Shown here in pieces: positions 38,721-48,212 of a stretch of DNA of 64,000 nt. The translations under genes and the position numbers were made by a program. The notes beneath the pieces were generated by a model that saw only the letters and a program-made list of their open reading frames with translations, searched no databases and was not told where the DNA came from. The stretch's first letter is position 1, and the number at the start of each line of letters is the position of its first letter. Origin of the DNA: Pseudosulfitobacter sp. DSM 107133 (GTDB taxonomy: Bacteria > Pseudomonadota > Alphaproteobacteria > Rhodobacterales > Rhodobacteraceae); contig NZ_CP085154.1 in the NCBI RefSeq assembly GCF_022788695.1, forward strand, positions 2,542,001 through 2,606,000. The letters are read 5' to 3'.

Positions 38721-39413
38721 ATGTCAAATGAACTGCGTATCTTCGTGCCCCTGGCCATCCGGGCGATCATGAACAACCTGGCCCCCCGTATGGCGGTTTG
38801 CGCGCAAACTACGATCACGCAGTTGATCGACCTGAACCCGGTGATACCCGAACGTATCTCGGCCGGAGAAGCCTATGACATCGGCCTGACCAATCCACCA
38901 TACGCGAAGGCGCTTTTTAGATCTGGCCACGCAGACAACACCAGCCACCGCGCCTTTGGCCGCGTGCCTCTTGCAATTGCCCGAAAGGCAGGCCCGGGTG
39001 GTGAGATCACAGAAGAGGTGAAAGACATCAAGGCGCTGCTGCATAGGGCGCAAGGCATCGGCTACACGGGTGCCGGGACAAGCGGCCAGACCTACCTAGA
39101 TGTGATCAAACGGCTGGGCATGGGACGTGACGTTCTTCCCAAAAGTCACGCGATGGGCGGTGGCGCACCGGTGGCAGCGGTCGCGTCGGGCGATGCCGAG
39201 CTTGCCATTGCGCCGCTGACCACAGTTCTTTCAAGCCCGGGTGTCGCGCCGGCCGCCATCTTTCCTGTAGAACTGAAGGCACATATCGACATGTCGATTT
39301 TCCTCAGTTGCAAACCGCGAACCGGTGCGACGACTGCCCACGCATTTCTTACGTCAAGCGCGCTTGACGACGAATTGGCTGCGGCAGGCGTCTTGCGATT
39401 TCAACTGGATTGA
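38721..39413 (+). CDS. ModA-like substrate-binding domain protein without signal peptide
   Basis: A 230-residue protein resembling type-2 periplasmic binding folds of the ModA/ExtracellularSBP class: SNELRIFVPLAIRAIMNNLAP at the start, then GIGYTGAGTSGQTYLDVIKRLGM and AAVASGDAELAIAPL. There is no signal peptide at ATG 38721, nor a convincing one upstream, and no permease or ATPase gene nearby. It may be a cytoplasmic ligand-binding protein or a decayed transporter component. The ATG follows a weak site, so expression is not certain. Confidence 0.65.
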   Translation: MSNELRIFVPLAIRAIMNNLAPRMAVCAQTTITQLIDLNPVIPERISAGEAYDIGLTNPPYAKALFRSGHADNTSHRAFGRVPLAIARKAGPGGEITEEVKDIKALLHRAQGIGYTGAGTSGQTYLDVIKRLGMGRDVLPKSHAMGGGAPVAAVASGDAELAIAPLTTVLSSPGVAPAAIFPVELKAHIDMSIFLSCKPRTGATTAHAFLTSSALDDELAAAGVLRFQLD

Positions 39414-39486
39414 CCGCGCGGCGACGAACAGCCCAGCGAAATTTGCGCACTCCAATCGCCAGATGGCGCAATGGTTGCCCAGCCCC

Positions 39487-39930
39487 TTACCCCGCCTTCA
39501 TCAACGCCTCCAGCACCGCCCGCGCACCATCCGCAATCGGCACCGGCCTGCGGGTCACGCGGTCGACGTTCACATGCACAAACCGCCCTTCGGCGGCGGC
39601 GCTGTCGTCGTCGTTGCGAAACAGTCCGATCTCGTAATGCACCGACGACCCGCCCAGCCGCGCCACGCGGATGCCTGCGTGCACCGCATCAGGAAAGGCC
39701 AGCTCGCCGTGATAGACACAGCCCGTTTCCACCACCAGAAACACCGTTTCGCTGGTCTTCAGGTCCAGCACCCCCTGCTCGATCAAATGGCCGTTCACCG
39801 CCGTGTCGAACAGCTGGTAGTGCATGGCGTTGTTCATGTGCCCATACATATCGTTGTCCAGCCAGCGGGTCGTGATGACGGAAAATGCTGTGTAGTCGGC
39901 CCGCGTGCCGGGTTTGGGACGGTTCACCAC
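39487..39930 (-). CDS. 4HBT-type acyl-CoA thioesterase
   Basis: A 147-residue hotdog-fold protein with TTRWLDNDMYGHMNNAMHY, where the Asp of WLDNDMYGH is the catalytic residue position of 4-hydroxybenzoyl-CoA-type thioesterases. It starts with one of two tandem GTG codons (39930 or 39927) inside the last codons of the iron alcohol dehydrogenase gene, indicating coupling. It hydrolyses an acyl-CoA thioester; the substrate is unknown. Confidence 0.88.
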   Translation of the reverse strand: MVNRPKPGTRADYTAFSVITTRWLDNDMYGHMNNAMHYQLFDTAVNGHLIEQGVLDLKTSETVFLVVETGCVYHGELAFPDAVHAGIRVARLGGSSVHYEIGLFRNDDDSAAAEGRFVHVNVDRVTRRPVPIADGARAVLEALMKAG

Positions 39931-41075
39931 GCGGCCTCATAGATCGCTTGCGCGTCGGCCTCGGCCAAAGCGCGCGGGTTGTTGACCAGCAGGCGCGTCT
40001 GGTTCATGGCATCGCGCGCCAGCATCGGCAGGTCGTCCTGCCCGATGCCAACCTCGCGCAGACCTTTTTGCAGACCACAGCGGGTGGACAGGTCTTGCAA
40101 AGCGTCGGCAAAGGCGGTCGCGGCCTCTTGTCCCTGCAAATCTGCCAGTTCGGGGAATGTGATGCCAGCCAGCTCCGCATAGGGCGTGGGCGCCGTCACC
40201 GCATTGAACCGCAGCACATGGGGCAGCACCAGCGCGTTCGACAAGCCGTGCGGCACCTTGAAATGGCCCCCAATGGGATAGGCCAGCGCGTGCACCGCCG
40301 CCACCGGGCTGTTGGCAAAGGCCTGCCCCGCCAGCAACGAGCCCAGCAGCATGTCGCCGCGCGCGGCCATGTCGTGCGGCTCTTTCACCGCGCGTTCCAA
40401 TGCGCCGCCCATCAGGCGCAGCGCCTCGACCGCCAGCGCGCGGCTGACGGGGTTGTTGTTAGGCGAGGCACTGGCATAGCTTTCGATGGCATGCACCATC
40501 GCGTCGATGCCCGTCGCTGCGGTGACATGTGGCGGCAGGTCGCGGGTCAGTTCGGGGTCCAGAAGGGCCACGTCGGGGATGATCAGCGGGCTGACAACGC
40601 CCATCTTTTCCGACGCCCCCGTGGTCACGATGCTGATCGGGGTCACTTCCGATCCGGTGCCCGAGGTGGTCGGCACCGCAATCAACGGCAGGCGCGGCCC
40701 CCTGGCCAGGTTCACGCCATAGCAATCTGCCAGCGTCTCGCCCGAACAGGCCAGAAGTGCGGCCAGCTTGGCTACGTCGATGGATGACCCGCCGCCCAGA
40801 CCAATCACGCCACCCATGCCCTTGGCGGCCTCTGCTGCCTGCATGATCACCGCCTCGGGCGGATCGGCCTTGACCTCTGCAAACACCGCCGCACGCACCC
40901 CTGCCGCTTCCAGCGAGGCCAGCGCGCGGTCAACGATACCGGTTGCCATCATACCCGGATCGGTCACCAGCAGCACGCTTGCGCCACAGGTGGCAAGGGT
41001 CATGTCGCCCAGCTGGTCCAGCAGACCGTCGCCCATGCGGATGCTGGGTGTGGTGTTGAATGTGAAAGGAGTCAT
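39924..41075 (-). CDS. iron-containing alcohol dehydrogenase
   Basis: A 383-residue group III metal alcohol dehydrogenase with the nucleotide segment GLGGGSSIDVAKLAALLA, PTTSGTGSEVTP and metal-binding residues Asp and three His (including HALAYPIGGHFKVPHG). It reduces an aldehyde or ketone or oxidises an alcohol with NAD(P). ATG 41075 starts MTPFTFNTTPSIRMGDG. It is in one transcription unit with the crotonase upstream (gap of four bases) and the thioesterase downstream. Confidence 0.9.
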   Translation of the reverse strand: MTPFTFNTTPSIRMGDGLLDQLGDMTLATCGASVLLVTDPGMMATGIVDRALASLEAAGVRAAVFAEVKADPPEAVIMQAAEAAKGMGGVIGLGGGSSIDVAKLAALLACSGETLADCYGVNLARGPRLPLIAVPTTSGTGSEVTPISIVTTGASEKMGVVSPLIIPDVALLDPELTRDLPPHVTAATGIDAMVHAIESYASASPNNNPVSRALAVEALRLMGGALERAVKEPHDMAARGDMLLGSLLAGQAFANSPVAAVHALAYPIGGHFKVPHGLSNALVLPHVLRFNAVTAPTPYAELAGITFPELADLQGQEAATAFADALQDLSTRCGLQKGLREVGIGQDDLPMLARDAMNQTRLLVNNPRALAEADAQAIYEAAW

Positions 41076-41079
41076 CGGT

Positions 41080-41919
41080 CTATCCTGCATCTGCCAGCAG
41101 GTCGTCGAACACCGCCTGCTGTTGTTTCATCTTGGCACCCATGGCGCGGGTCAGATCGTCGGGGCGCAGCATGCCTGCGTTCCATGTGGCGATCTGGTCC
41201 AGCCCGTCGGCAACCGAATGGTCGCGCACATAGGTCACCGCCTGCTTGATCCCCGCGATGGCCAGCGGCGAACGGGCGGCAATGGTCTGCGCCATCTCAA
41301 GCGCGGCTGCAATCACCGCGTCGCGATCGGCGTGAATGGCGTTGACGATGCCCCAGCCCCGCGCCTCGTCCGCCGTGAACCGCCGCCCCGTATAGGCCAG
41401 TTCGCGCACCACACCGGGGGCCATCAGCTTGGGCATACGTTGCAACGTGCCCACGTCAGCGGCCATGCCGATGTTGATCTCTTCGATGCCAAAGGCGGTG
41501 TCAGCGGCGCACAGCCGGATATCGCAGGCCGTAATCAGATCAATACCACCACCCAGACAGGCGCCGTGGATGGCCGCAATCACCGGCACCCGCATCTCTT
41601 CCAGCGCAGTCAGCGAGGCTTGCAGACTGAGCACCAGCTTGCGCATGGCATAGGCGGCGCGCCCCGGCTCTTGCCCCGTCAGTTCCATGATACCCTGAAA
41701 GGCGGCCAGATCCATTCCGGCGGTAAAATGCTTGCCCCGCCCCGAGATCACCACGCAGCGCACTGCGGGATCACTGTCCAGCGCCGCCGCGATGCGCGGC
41801 AGGTCGTCCCAGAAGGCTGGTGTCATGCTGTTGGCCTTGGCCGCATTGTCCATTTCGATATGGGCCACGCCATCCGCCACCGAGACGGCGAAAAAGGTCG
41901 AAGTTAATGGATCGGTCAT
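41080..41919 (-). CDS. crotonase family protein, dienoyl-CoA isomerase-like
   Basis: A 279-residue crotonase. GKHFTAGMDLAAFQ and GACLGGGIDLITACD form the oxyanion hole. The run IEEINIGMAADVGTLQRMPKL is characteristic of delta3,5-delta2,4-dienoyl-CoA isomerases, with the catalytic Glu in EEIN and the Asp in AADVG. That activity helps degrade polyunsaturated fatty acids with odd-position double bonds. ATG 41919 is chosen behind GGAGGAGC; the open frame upstream of it is not coding. First gene of the unit with the Fe alcohol dehydrogenase and thioesterase. Confidence 0.88.
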   Translation of the reverse strand: MTDPLTSTFFAVSVADGVAHIEMDNAAKANSMTPAFWDDLPRIAAALDSDPAVRCVVISGRGKHFTAGMDLAAFQGIMELTGQEPGRAAYAMRKLVLSLQASLTALEEMRVPVIAAIHGACLGGGIDLITACDIRLCAADTAFGIEEINIGMAADVGTLQRMPKLMAPGVVRELAYTGRRFTADEARGWGIVNAIHADRDAVIAAALEMAQTIAARSPLAIAGIKQAVTYVRDHSVADGLDQIATWNAGMLRPDDLTRAMGAKMKQQQAVFDDLLADAG

Positions 41920-42107
41920 GCAAAGCTCCTCCTGCGACAGCTGCATGGTGCCTTGATCGCACGGCAAGTGTCCAGACGGACAAGCCCCCGGCACAGGCTG
42001 TGACGCAGCGATACGCCTCGCAATGGCGCGGTACAGATACACCATGTCCCAGCTTGCCCTTGCCCTACCCGCCTGCGCGCGGCTAAGTTTCGTGTAAAGA
42101 AATCTGC

Positions 42108-42121
42108 TTTACGCGCGGAAA
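42108..42121 (+). promoter_or_regulatory. LacI-type operator candidate upstream of the polyol regulator
   Basis: TTTACGCGCGGAAA differs at one central-arm base from being the perfect palindrome TTTACGCGCGTAAA found before smoE. It lies 36 bases upstream of the LacI-family ATG, suggesting autoregulation. Confidence 0.6.
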
Positions 42122-42157
42122 AATCACGCGTTGCGCAAACGCTCAAGGACCGATGCC

Positions 42158-43186
42158 ATGGACGACAGCAAGATCCGCAACATGGAGCAGTTCGCCCGCG
42201 TCAGCGGCATCTCGCGCCCCACCGTATCGAAATACTTCAACGATCCTGCCAGCGTGCGCCCGAAAACCCGTGCCCGCATCGAAGAGGCGCTGGAGCAATA
42301 CGACTATCGCCCCAATATCTTTGCCGTTAACCAGAACCGTCGCCTGACCAAGAACATTGGCATCGTGGTGCCCTATTTGGCCGATCCGTTCTTTGCCGAG
42401 ATTGCACGCAACATCGAACAGCGCTGTATGCAGGCCGGTTTCTGGCCCACCTTGTTCAGCGCCCACGGCGACAGCGCGCTCGAGGTGGAAATTCTCGACA
42501 GCCTGCGCTCGCTCAAACCGGCGGGCGTGCTGCTGGCCCCCTTGGGGAGGGCGTCGGACCGTGCAGCGATCGAAAAGTTTTGCGACGACGTGCCAACCGT
42601 CCTGTTCGACAGCAACATCGACGGCGTGGGCGAAGCCTTTGTCGGGTCGGACAACACGCAATTCGTCAAACTCAGCGTCGAATACCTGTGCCGCACCGGC
42701 GAACCGCCCTGTTTTTTCGAAATGCCGCCCGTGAACCCGAACGCCAACAAACGACGCAACGGATACATTCAGGCGATGGAAGCCAACGGCTTTGCGCCAC
42801 AGGTGATCCGGGTGGCGGGCGAAGGCTGGGGGTTCGAGGAGGTCGGCTATCTCGGCGGTCTGGATGTGATTGATCGCGGTTTGCTGACATCTAACACCGT
42901 CTTGTGCAGCAACGACCGTCTGGCCATCGGCTTTCTGGCCGCTTGCTATGAACGCGGCCTGCGCGTGGGCCGCGATGCGGACTGCGTGCTGCGTGTCGCG
43001 GGTCATGATGACCATCCGTTCTCGCGATTCGGCTGCCCGCCACTGACCACCATTGCGCAGGATTACGAAAAAATATCCGAACGCAGCGTCGAGGCGCTGT
43101 TCACGCTGATCGAGGGCGGGCGCACCGCAGGCCCCCGTATTGAAAGCCTTTTTGAGGGAAAGCTGGTCATGCGCGCCTCGGCTTGA
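42158..43186 (+). CDS. LacI-family transcriptional regulator of polyol genes
   Basis: A 342-residue regulator: LacI HTH with hinge at residues ~5-60 (NMEQFARVSGISRPTVSKYFND; RPNIFAVNQNRR) and a periplasmic-binding-like ligand domain. ATG 42158 gives a normal LacI N-terminus. It is directly upstream of the sorbitol/mannitol transporter operon in the same orientation and is presumably its repressor, released by a polyol. Matching palindromes are present before its own gene and before smoE. Confidence 0.92.
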   Translation: MDDSKIRNMEQFARVSGISRPTVSKYFNDPASVRPKTRARIEEALEQYDYRPNIFAVNQNRRLTKNIGIVVPYLADPFFAEIARNIEQRCMQAGFWPTLFSAHGDSALEVEILDSLRSLKPAGVLLAPLGRASDRAAIEKFCDDVPTVLFDSNIDGVGEAFVGSDNTQFVKLSVEYLCRTGEPPCFFEMPPVNPNANKRRNGYIQAMEANGFAPQVIRVAGEGWGFEEVGYLGGLDVIDRGLLTSNTVLCSNDRLAIGFLAACYERGLRVGRDADCVLRVAGHDDHPFSRFGCPPLTTIAQDYEKISERSVEALFTLIEGGRTAGPRIESLFEGKLVMRASA

Positions 43187-43208
43187 GGGATTTTCTTTCC
43201 GCAATTTG

Positions 43209-43222
43209 TTTACGCGCGTAAA
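43209..43222 (+). promoter_or_regulatory. LacI-type operator (perfect palindrome) before smoE
   Basis: TTTACGCGCGTAAA is a perfect 14-base palindrome with the central CG typical of LacI-family sites, 74 bases upstream of the smoE ATG and followed by AT-rich promoter-like sequence (TTGACT at 43230-43235). Confidence 0.75.
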
Positions 43223-43295
43223 GTTTTTATTGACTCCGCGCTTAGTTTTTTGGTTCACTCCGGGCCAAGCATCCAATCACCAGGGAGGAAACCGG

Positions 43296-44615
43296 ATGAC
43301 CATAAGAACCGCATTTTGTGCGGCGAGCGTGCTTGCGCTGGCCACTGCAACCGGCGCTTTCGCCGAAAGCCACACAACAACCCTTACCATCGCAACCGTG
43401 AACAACGGCGACATGGTCCGTATGCAGGGCCTGACCGACGACTTCACTTCGAAAAACCCCGACATCGCCCTTGAGTGGGTGACGCTGGAAGAAAACGTTC
43501 TGCGCCAGCGCGTGACACAGGACATCGCCGCCAAGGGCGGCCAGTTCGACGTAATGACCATCGGCACCTACGAAGTGCCGATCTGGGGCGCGCAGAACTG
43601 GCTGGTGTCGCTGAACGACCTGCCCGCCGAATGGGACGCCGATGACATACTGCCCGCGATGCGCGGCGGTCTGACCGTAGACGGCGAACTTTATGCAGCA
43701 CCCTTCTACGGCGAAAGCTCGATGGTGATGTACCGCAAGGACCTGATGCAAGCCGCGGGCTTGGAAATGCCCGACGCCCCCACATGGGACGACATCAAGG
43801 CCGCTGCTGCCGCAATGACCGACAAGGATGCCGAAGTTTATGGCATCTGCCTGCGCGGCAAGGCCGGCTGGGGCGAGAACATGGCGTTCCTCAGCGCAAT
43901 GGCCAACTCTTATGGCGCGCGTTGGTTCGACGAAGACTGGAAAGCCCAATTCGACACCGACGCATGGAAGGCGACGCTGACCGACTATCTGGACCTGATG
44001 AACAACTACGGCCCTCCGGGTGCCTCCACCAACGGGTTCAACGAAAACCTCTCGCTGTTCCAGCAAGGCAAATGCGGCATGTGGATCGACGCCACAGTTG
44101 CGGCGTCCTTCGTGACCAACCCCAACGATTCAACCGTGGCCGACAAGGTCGGCTTTGCACTGGCCCCCGACAAGGGGCTGGGCAAGCGCGGCAACTGGCT
44201 GTGGGCGTGGTCGCTGGCGATCCCCGCAGGCTCGGACAAGGTTGACGCGGCCAAGAAGTTCGTCGCCTGGGCCACCAGCAAGGAATACACCGCATTGGTC
44301 GCAGCAAACGAAGGCTGGGCAAACGTGCCTCCGGGCACCCGTACATCGCTGTACGAAAACGAAGCCTACACATCGGCAGCTCCTTTTGCCGAAATGACGT
44401 TGAAATCGATCAACGCGGCTGATCCGACCAACCCGACCGTGGACCCCGTGCCCTATACCGGAATCCAGTTCGTCGCGATCCCCGAATTTGCGGGCATCGC
44501 CACGCAAGTGGGCCAGGAATTCTCGGCCGCCCTTGCCGGTCAGCAAACCGCCGAAGAAGCGCTGGAAAAAGCGCAGGCGCTGACCACGGACGAGATGGAA
44601 GCCGCAGGCTACTGA
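43296..44615 (+). CDS. smoE: sorbitol/mannitol ABC transporter substrate-binding protein
   Basis: A 439-residue type-1 sugar-binding protein with a Sec signal (residues ~1-23, ATGAFAE). The mature protein carries ATVNNGDMVRMQGLTDDF and GTYEVPIWGAQNWL, as in polyol-binding proteins. ATG 43296 follows AGGGAGGAA. It delivers sorbitol, mannitol or related polyols to SmoFGK. The gene leads the operon, with a hairpin between it and smoF that probably raises its relative mRNA level. Confidence 0.92.
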   Translation: MTIRTAFCAASVLALATATGAFAESHTTTLTIATVNNGDMVRMQGLTDDFTSKNPDIALEWVTLEENVLRQRVTQDIAAKGGQFDVMTIGTYEVPIWGAQNWLVSLNDLPAEWDADDILPAMRGGLTVDGELYAAPFYGESSMVMYRKDLMQAAGLEMPDAPTWDDIKAAAAAMTDKDAEVYGICLRGKAGWGENMAFLSAMANSYGARWFDEDWKAQFDTDAWKATLTDYLDLMNNYGPPGASTNGFNENLSLFQQGKCGMWIDATVAASFVTNPNDSTVADKVGFALAPDKGLGKRGNWLWAWSLAIPAGSDKVDAAKKFVAWATSKEYTALVAANEGWANVPPGTRTSLYENEAYTSAAPFAEMTLKSINAADPTNPTVDPVPYTGIQFVAIPEFAGIATQVGQEFSAALAGQQTAEEALEKAQALTTDEMEAAGY

Positions 44616-44627
44616 TCTCCCAAGGTA

Positions 44628-44654
44628 TCGGGGGGCGGCCTGGCTGCCCTCCGA
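44628..44654 (+). other. intercistronic stem-loop after smoE
   Basis: TCGGGGGGC and GCCCTCCGA form a nine-base stem (one G-U) with a nine-base loop, 13 bases downstream of the smoE stop, followed by a pyrimidine tract (CACTTCTTTCCCTTT). It resembles the binding-protein/permease hairpins of the two LIV-type operons in this window. Confidence 0.75.
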
Positions 44655-44721
44655 CACTTCTTTCCCTTTCAGACCTGTTGCCACGCGCGCCCAAGGGCAC
44701 GCACCGGCAAGGAGAGACTTC

Positions 44722-45588
44722 ATGGCCACCAAAGCTTCCCGATCCGCCGCACGATTGATGATGGCCCCCGCCGTGATCCTGCTTTTGGGCTGGATGCTGG
44801 TGCCACTGTGCATGACCCTGTATTTTTCGTTCAAGAAATACCTGCCCCTGCGCGGCGGTGATCTGGGCTGGGTCGGCTTTGACAACTATGTGCGCTTTTT
44901 CAGCTCCTCCGCTTTCTGGCCCTCGGTGATTGCCACGCTAGTGATTGTCGGCGGTGTGCTGGCGATCACGGTCGTCTTTGGCATCCTGCTGGCGATCCTG
45001 CTGGACCAGCCGATGTGGGGTCAGGGCATCGTGCGTATCCTCGTGATCGCCCCCTTCTTTGTCATGCCGACCGTGTCGGCGCTGGTGTGGAAGAACATGT
45101 TCATGGATCCCGTGAACGGGTTGTTCGCCCACCTTTGGAAATTCTTCGGTGCCGCCCCCGTCGAATGGCTCTCTCAGGCGTCGATGACCTCGATCATCAT
45201 GATCGTGGCATGGCAATGGCTGCCCTTTGCCACGCTGATCCTGCTGACCGCGATCCAGTCGCTGGACAGCGAACAGCTTGAGGCTGCCGAGATGGACGGC
45301 GCCCCGCCCCTGTCGCGGTTCGGCTATATCACCCTGCCGCACCTCAGCCGTGCGATCACGGTCGTGGTGCTGATCCAGACCATTTTCCTGCTGTCGATCT
45401 TTGCCGAAATCTTTGTCACCACCCAAGGGTCGTTCGGCACCAAGACGCTGACCTATCTGATCTACCAGCGCGTACTGGAAAGCCAGAACGTCGGTCTGGG
45501 CTCGGCGGGTGGCATATTTGCCGTCATCCTTGCCAATATCATCGCCATCTTCCTGATGCGCATCGTCGGCAAAAATCTGGACGCATGA
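44722..45588 (+). CDS. smoF: polyol ABC transporter permease
   Basis: A 288-residue MalF-type permease with about six membrane helices and the EAA loop (LEAAEMDGAPPLSRFGYITLP) that docks to the ATPase. A good AAGGAGAG site precedes ATG 44722. It is followed eight bases later by smoG. Confidence 0.93.
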   Translation: MATKASRSAARLMMAPAVILLLGWMLVPLCMTLYFSFKKYLPLRGGDLGWVGFDNYVRFFSSSAFWPSVIATLVIVGGVLAITVVFGILLAILLDQPMWGQGIVRILVIAPFFVMPTVSALVWKNMFMDPVNGLFAHLWKFFGAAPVEWLSQASMTSIIMIVAWQWLPFATLILLTAIQSLDSEQLEAAEMDGAPPLSRFGYITLPHLSRAITVVVLIQTIFLLSIFAEIFVTTQGSFGTKTLTYLIYQRVLESQNVGLGSAGGIFAVILANIIAIFLMRIVGKNLDA

Positions 45589-45596
45589 GGTAGACC

Positions 45597-46427
45597 ATGG
45601 CACGCAACGTCACCAACCAACGCAAGATCGTCAACACCGCCGTCGCCTGGGGCATCGGCCTGCTGATCTTCTTTCCGATCCTCTGGACCATCCTGACCAG
45701 CTTCAAGTCCGAGGCCACCGCCATCGCCGATCCGCCGGTGTTCCTGTTCTTTGACTGGACGCTGGACAACTACCGCGTGGTGCAGGAACGCTCGGATTAC
45801 ATGCGGTTCCTGTGGAATTCGGTCATCATCGCGGGCGGCTCTACCCTGCTGGGCATCATCGTGGCGGTGCCTGCGGCGTGGTCGATGGCCTTTGTGCCGT
45901 CGGCGCGCACCAAGGACATCCTGTTGTGGATGCTGTCGACCAAGATGCTGCCGGCCGTGGGCGTGCTGTACCCGATTTATCTGATTTTCATCAAATTGGG
46001 CATTCTGGACAGCCGCATCGGCCTGACCGTTGTGCTGATGCTGATCAACCTGCCGATCATCATCTGGATGCTGTACACCTATTTCCGCGAAATTCCGGGC
46101 GAAATTCTGGAAGCGGCGCGCATGGATGGAGCCTCGTTGAAAGAGGAAATCCTCTATGTGCTCACACCGATGGCTGTGCCCGGCATCGCATCGACCGTGT
46201 TGCTGAACATCATTCTGGCGTGGAACGAGGCGTTCTGGACCCTGAACCTGACCGCCGCCAAGGCCGCGCCGCTCACCGCCTTCATCGCCAGCTACTCAAG
46301 CCCCGAGGGGCTGTTTTACGCCAAGCTCTCTGCCGCCTCGACCATGGCCATCGCACCGATCCTGATTTTGGGCTGGTTCAGCCAGAAACAACTGGTGCGC
46401 GGCCTGACCTTCGGCGCTGTGAAATAA
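45597..46427 (+). CDS. smoG: polyol ABC transporter permease
   Basis: A 276-residue MalG-type permease with the EAA loop [22 protein letters not shown] and an N-terminal hydrophobic anchor. It ends in a short basic segment ([13 protein letters not shown]) common in this subfamily. It pairs with SmoF in the membrane. Confidence 0.93.
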   Translation: MARNVTNQRKIVNTAVAWGIGLLIFFPILWTILTSFKSEATAIADPPVFLFFDWTLDNYRVVQERSDYMRFLWNSVIIAGGSTLLGIIVAVPAAWSMAFVPSARTKDILLWMLSTKMLPAVGVLYPIYLIFIKLGILDSRIGLTVVLMLINLPIIIWMLYTYFREIPGEILEAARMDGASLKEEILYVLTPMAVPGIASTVLLNIILAWNEAFWTLNLTAAKAAPLTAFIASYSSPEGLFYAKLSAASTMAIAPILILGWFSQKQLVRGLTFGAVK

Positions 46428-46437
46428 GGATAAGAAA

Positions 46438-47442
46438 ATGGGACAGATCACGCTTCAACAGGTCACCAAGAACTTTGGCGACGTGCAGGTCATTCCGCCG
46501 CTGGACCTGACCATCGAAGACGGCGAATTCACCGTCTTTGTCGGCCCCTCGGGCTGCGGCAAGTCCACGCTGCTGCGCCTGATCGCGGGGCTTGAGGACA
46601 TCACCTCGGGCACCATCCTGATCGACGGGGCGGATGCCACGGCTATCTCGCCCGCCAAACGCGGGCTGGCCATGGTGTTCCAGTCCTACGCGCTCTATCC
46701 GCACATGTCGGTGCGCAAGAACATCGCCTTTCCCATGCGCATGGCCGGTGTCGACAAGGCAGAACAGGACCGCCGCATCGAACAGGCGGCCACCGCGCTG
46801 AACCTGACCGACTATCTGGACCGCCGCCCCGGCCAGCTGTCTGGCGGCCAGCGCCAGCGGGTCGCCATCGGCCGCGCCATCGTGCGCGAACCTTCGGCCT
46901 TCCTGTTCGACGAACCCCTCTCGAACCTTGACGCCGCCCTGCGTGTGGGCATGCGGCTGGAAATTTCCGAACTGCACAAGCGGCTGGAAACCACCATGAT
47001 CTATGTCACCCACGATCAGGTCGAGGCGATGACAATGGCCGACAAGATCGTGGTGCTGCGCGCGGGCAATATCGAACAGGTCGGCAGCCCGCTGGACCTG
47101 TACCGCACCCCGCGCAACGTCTTTGTGGCCGGCTTTATCGGCTCGCCCAAAATGAACCTGATCGAAGGACCCGAAGCCGCCAAACACGGCGCCCACACCA
47201 TCGGCGTGCGTCCCGAACATATCGACGTGGCCGAGGCAGACGGGCTGTGGCAGGGCCGTGTCGGCGTGGCCGAACATCTGGGGTCAGACACCTTCTTTCA
47301 CGTCCACGACACCGGACTGGCCGAGATGCTGACAGTGCGCGTCGCGGGTGAAGTGAACCTGCGCCACGGCGACAGGATTCACCTGCACCCAAGGGCCGAC
47401 CAGATCCACCGTTTTGACGAAAAAGGCCTGCGTATCCAATGA
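46438..47442 (+). CDS. smoK: polyol ABC transporter ATPase
   Basis: A 334-residue MalK/UgpC-type ATPase: Walker [10 protein letters not shown], signature LSGGQRQRV, Walker [12 protein letters not shown] and a C-terminal OB-like regulatory domain ([12 protein letters not shown]). It energises SmoEFG and could also power related sugar transporters. Its stop overlaps the smoS ATG. Confidence 0.94.
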   Translation: MGQITLQQVTKNFGDVQVIPPLDLTIEDGEFTVFVGPSGCGKSTLLRLIAGLEDITSGTILIDGADATAISPAKRGLAMVFQSYALYPHMSVRKNIAFPMRMAGVDKAEQDRRIEQAATALNLTDYLDRRPGQLSGGQRQRVAIGRAIVREPSAFLFDEPLSNLDAALRVGMRLEISELHKRLETTMIYVTHDQVEAMTMADKIVVLRAGNIEQVGSPLDLYRTPRNVFVAGFIGSPKMNLIEGPEAAKHGAHTIGVRPEHIDVAEADGLWQGRVGVAEHLGSDTFFHVHDTGLAEMLTVRVAGEVNLRHGDRIHLHPRADQIHRFDEKGLRIQ

Positions 47443-48212
47443 CCAGACTGAACGGAAAATGCGCCCTGATCACAGGGGCGGCACGCGGCATCGGCTTGGC
47501 CTTTGCCCAAGCCTACGTCGCCGAAGGCGCGCGCGTCGCCATCGCTGACATTGATATCGCGCGTGCCCGCGCGGCGGCGGCCGACATAGGCGCAGCCGCC
47601 ATTGCCGTGCACATGGACGTGACAGATCAGGCCAGCATCGACAGCGCGGTGGCCGAAACGGTGGCGCAGTTGGGACAGATCGACATTCTGATCAACAATG
47701 CCGCCATCTTTACCGCCGCCCCCATCACCGAAATCACCCGCGCCGATTTCGACCGTACATTCGACATCAACGTCGCCGGGACCCTGTTCACCCTGCAAGC
47801 GGTCGCCAAACACATGATCGCGCGCGGTGGCGGCGGCAAAATCATCAATATGGCCAGTCAGGCGGGCCGCAGGGGCGAACCGCTCGTTGCGGTCTATTGC
47901 GCGACCAAGGCCGCGATCATCAGCCTGACCCAATCGGCGGCACTGAACCTGATCGTCCACGGGATCAACGTCAACGCCATCGCCCCCGGCGTGGTGGACG
48001 GCGAACATTGGGACGGGGTCGATGCGTTCTTTGCCAAATACGAAGGCAAGGCACCTGGCCAGAAAAAGCGCGAAGTCGCCGCCGCCGTACCCCATGGCCG
48101 CATGGGCACCGCCGCCGATCTGACCGGCATGGCGGTGTTTCTGGCCAGTGCCGACGCCGATTATATCCTCGCGCAAACCTATAACGTCGATGGTGGCCAA
48201 TGGATGAGCTGA
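47439..48212 (+). CDS. smoS: sorbitol dehydrogenase (L-iditol 2-dehydrogenase), SDR family
   Basis: A 257-residue short-chain dehydrogenase with [15 protein letters not shown], the Ser in NMASQAG and YCATK. It matches the SmoS class, oxidising sorbitol to fructose and galactitol to tagatose with NAD. It overlaps smoK by four bases and mtlK by 13 bases. Confidence 0.93.
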   Translation: MTRLNGKCALITGAARGIGLAFAQAYVAEGARVAIADIDIARARAAAADIGAAAIAVHMDVTDQASIDSAVAETVAQLGQIDILINNAAIFTAAPITEITRADFDRTFDINVAGTLFTLQAVAKHMIARGGGGKIINMASQAGRRGEPLVAVYCATKAAIISLTQSAALNLIVHGINVNAIAPGVVDGEHWDGVDAFFAKYEGKAPGQKKREVAAAVPHGRMGTAADLTGMAVFLASADADYILAQTYNVDGGQWMS

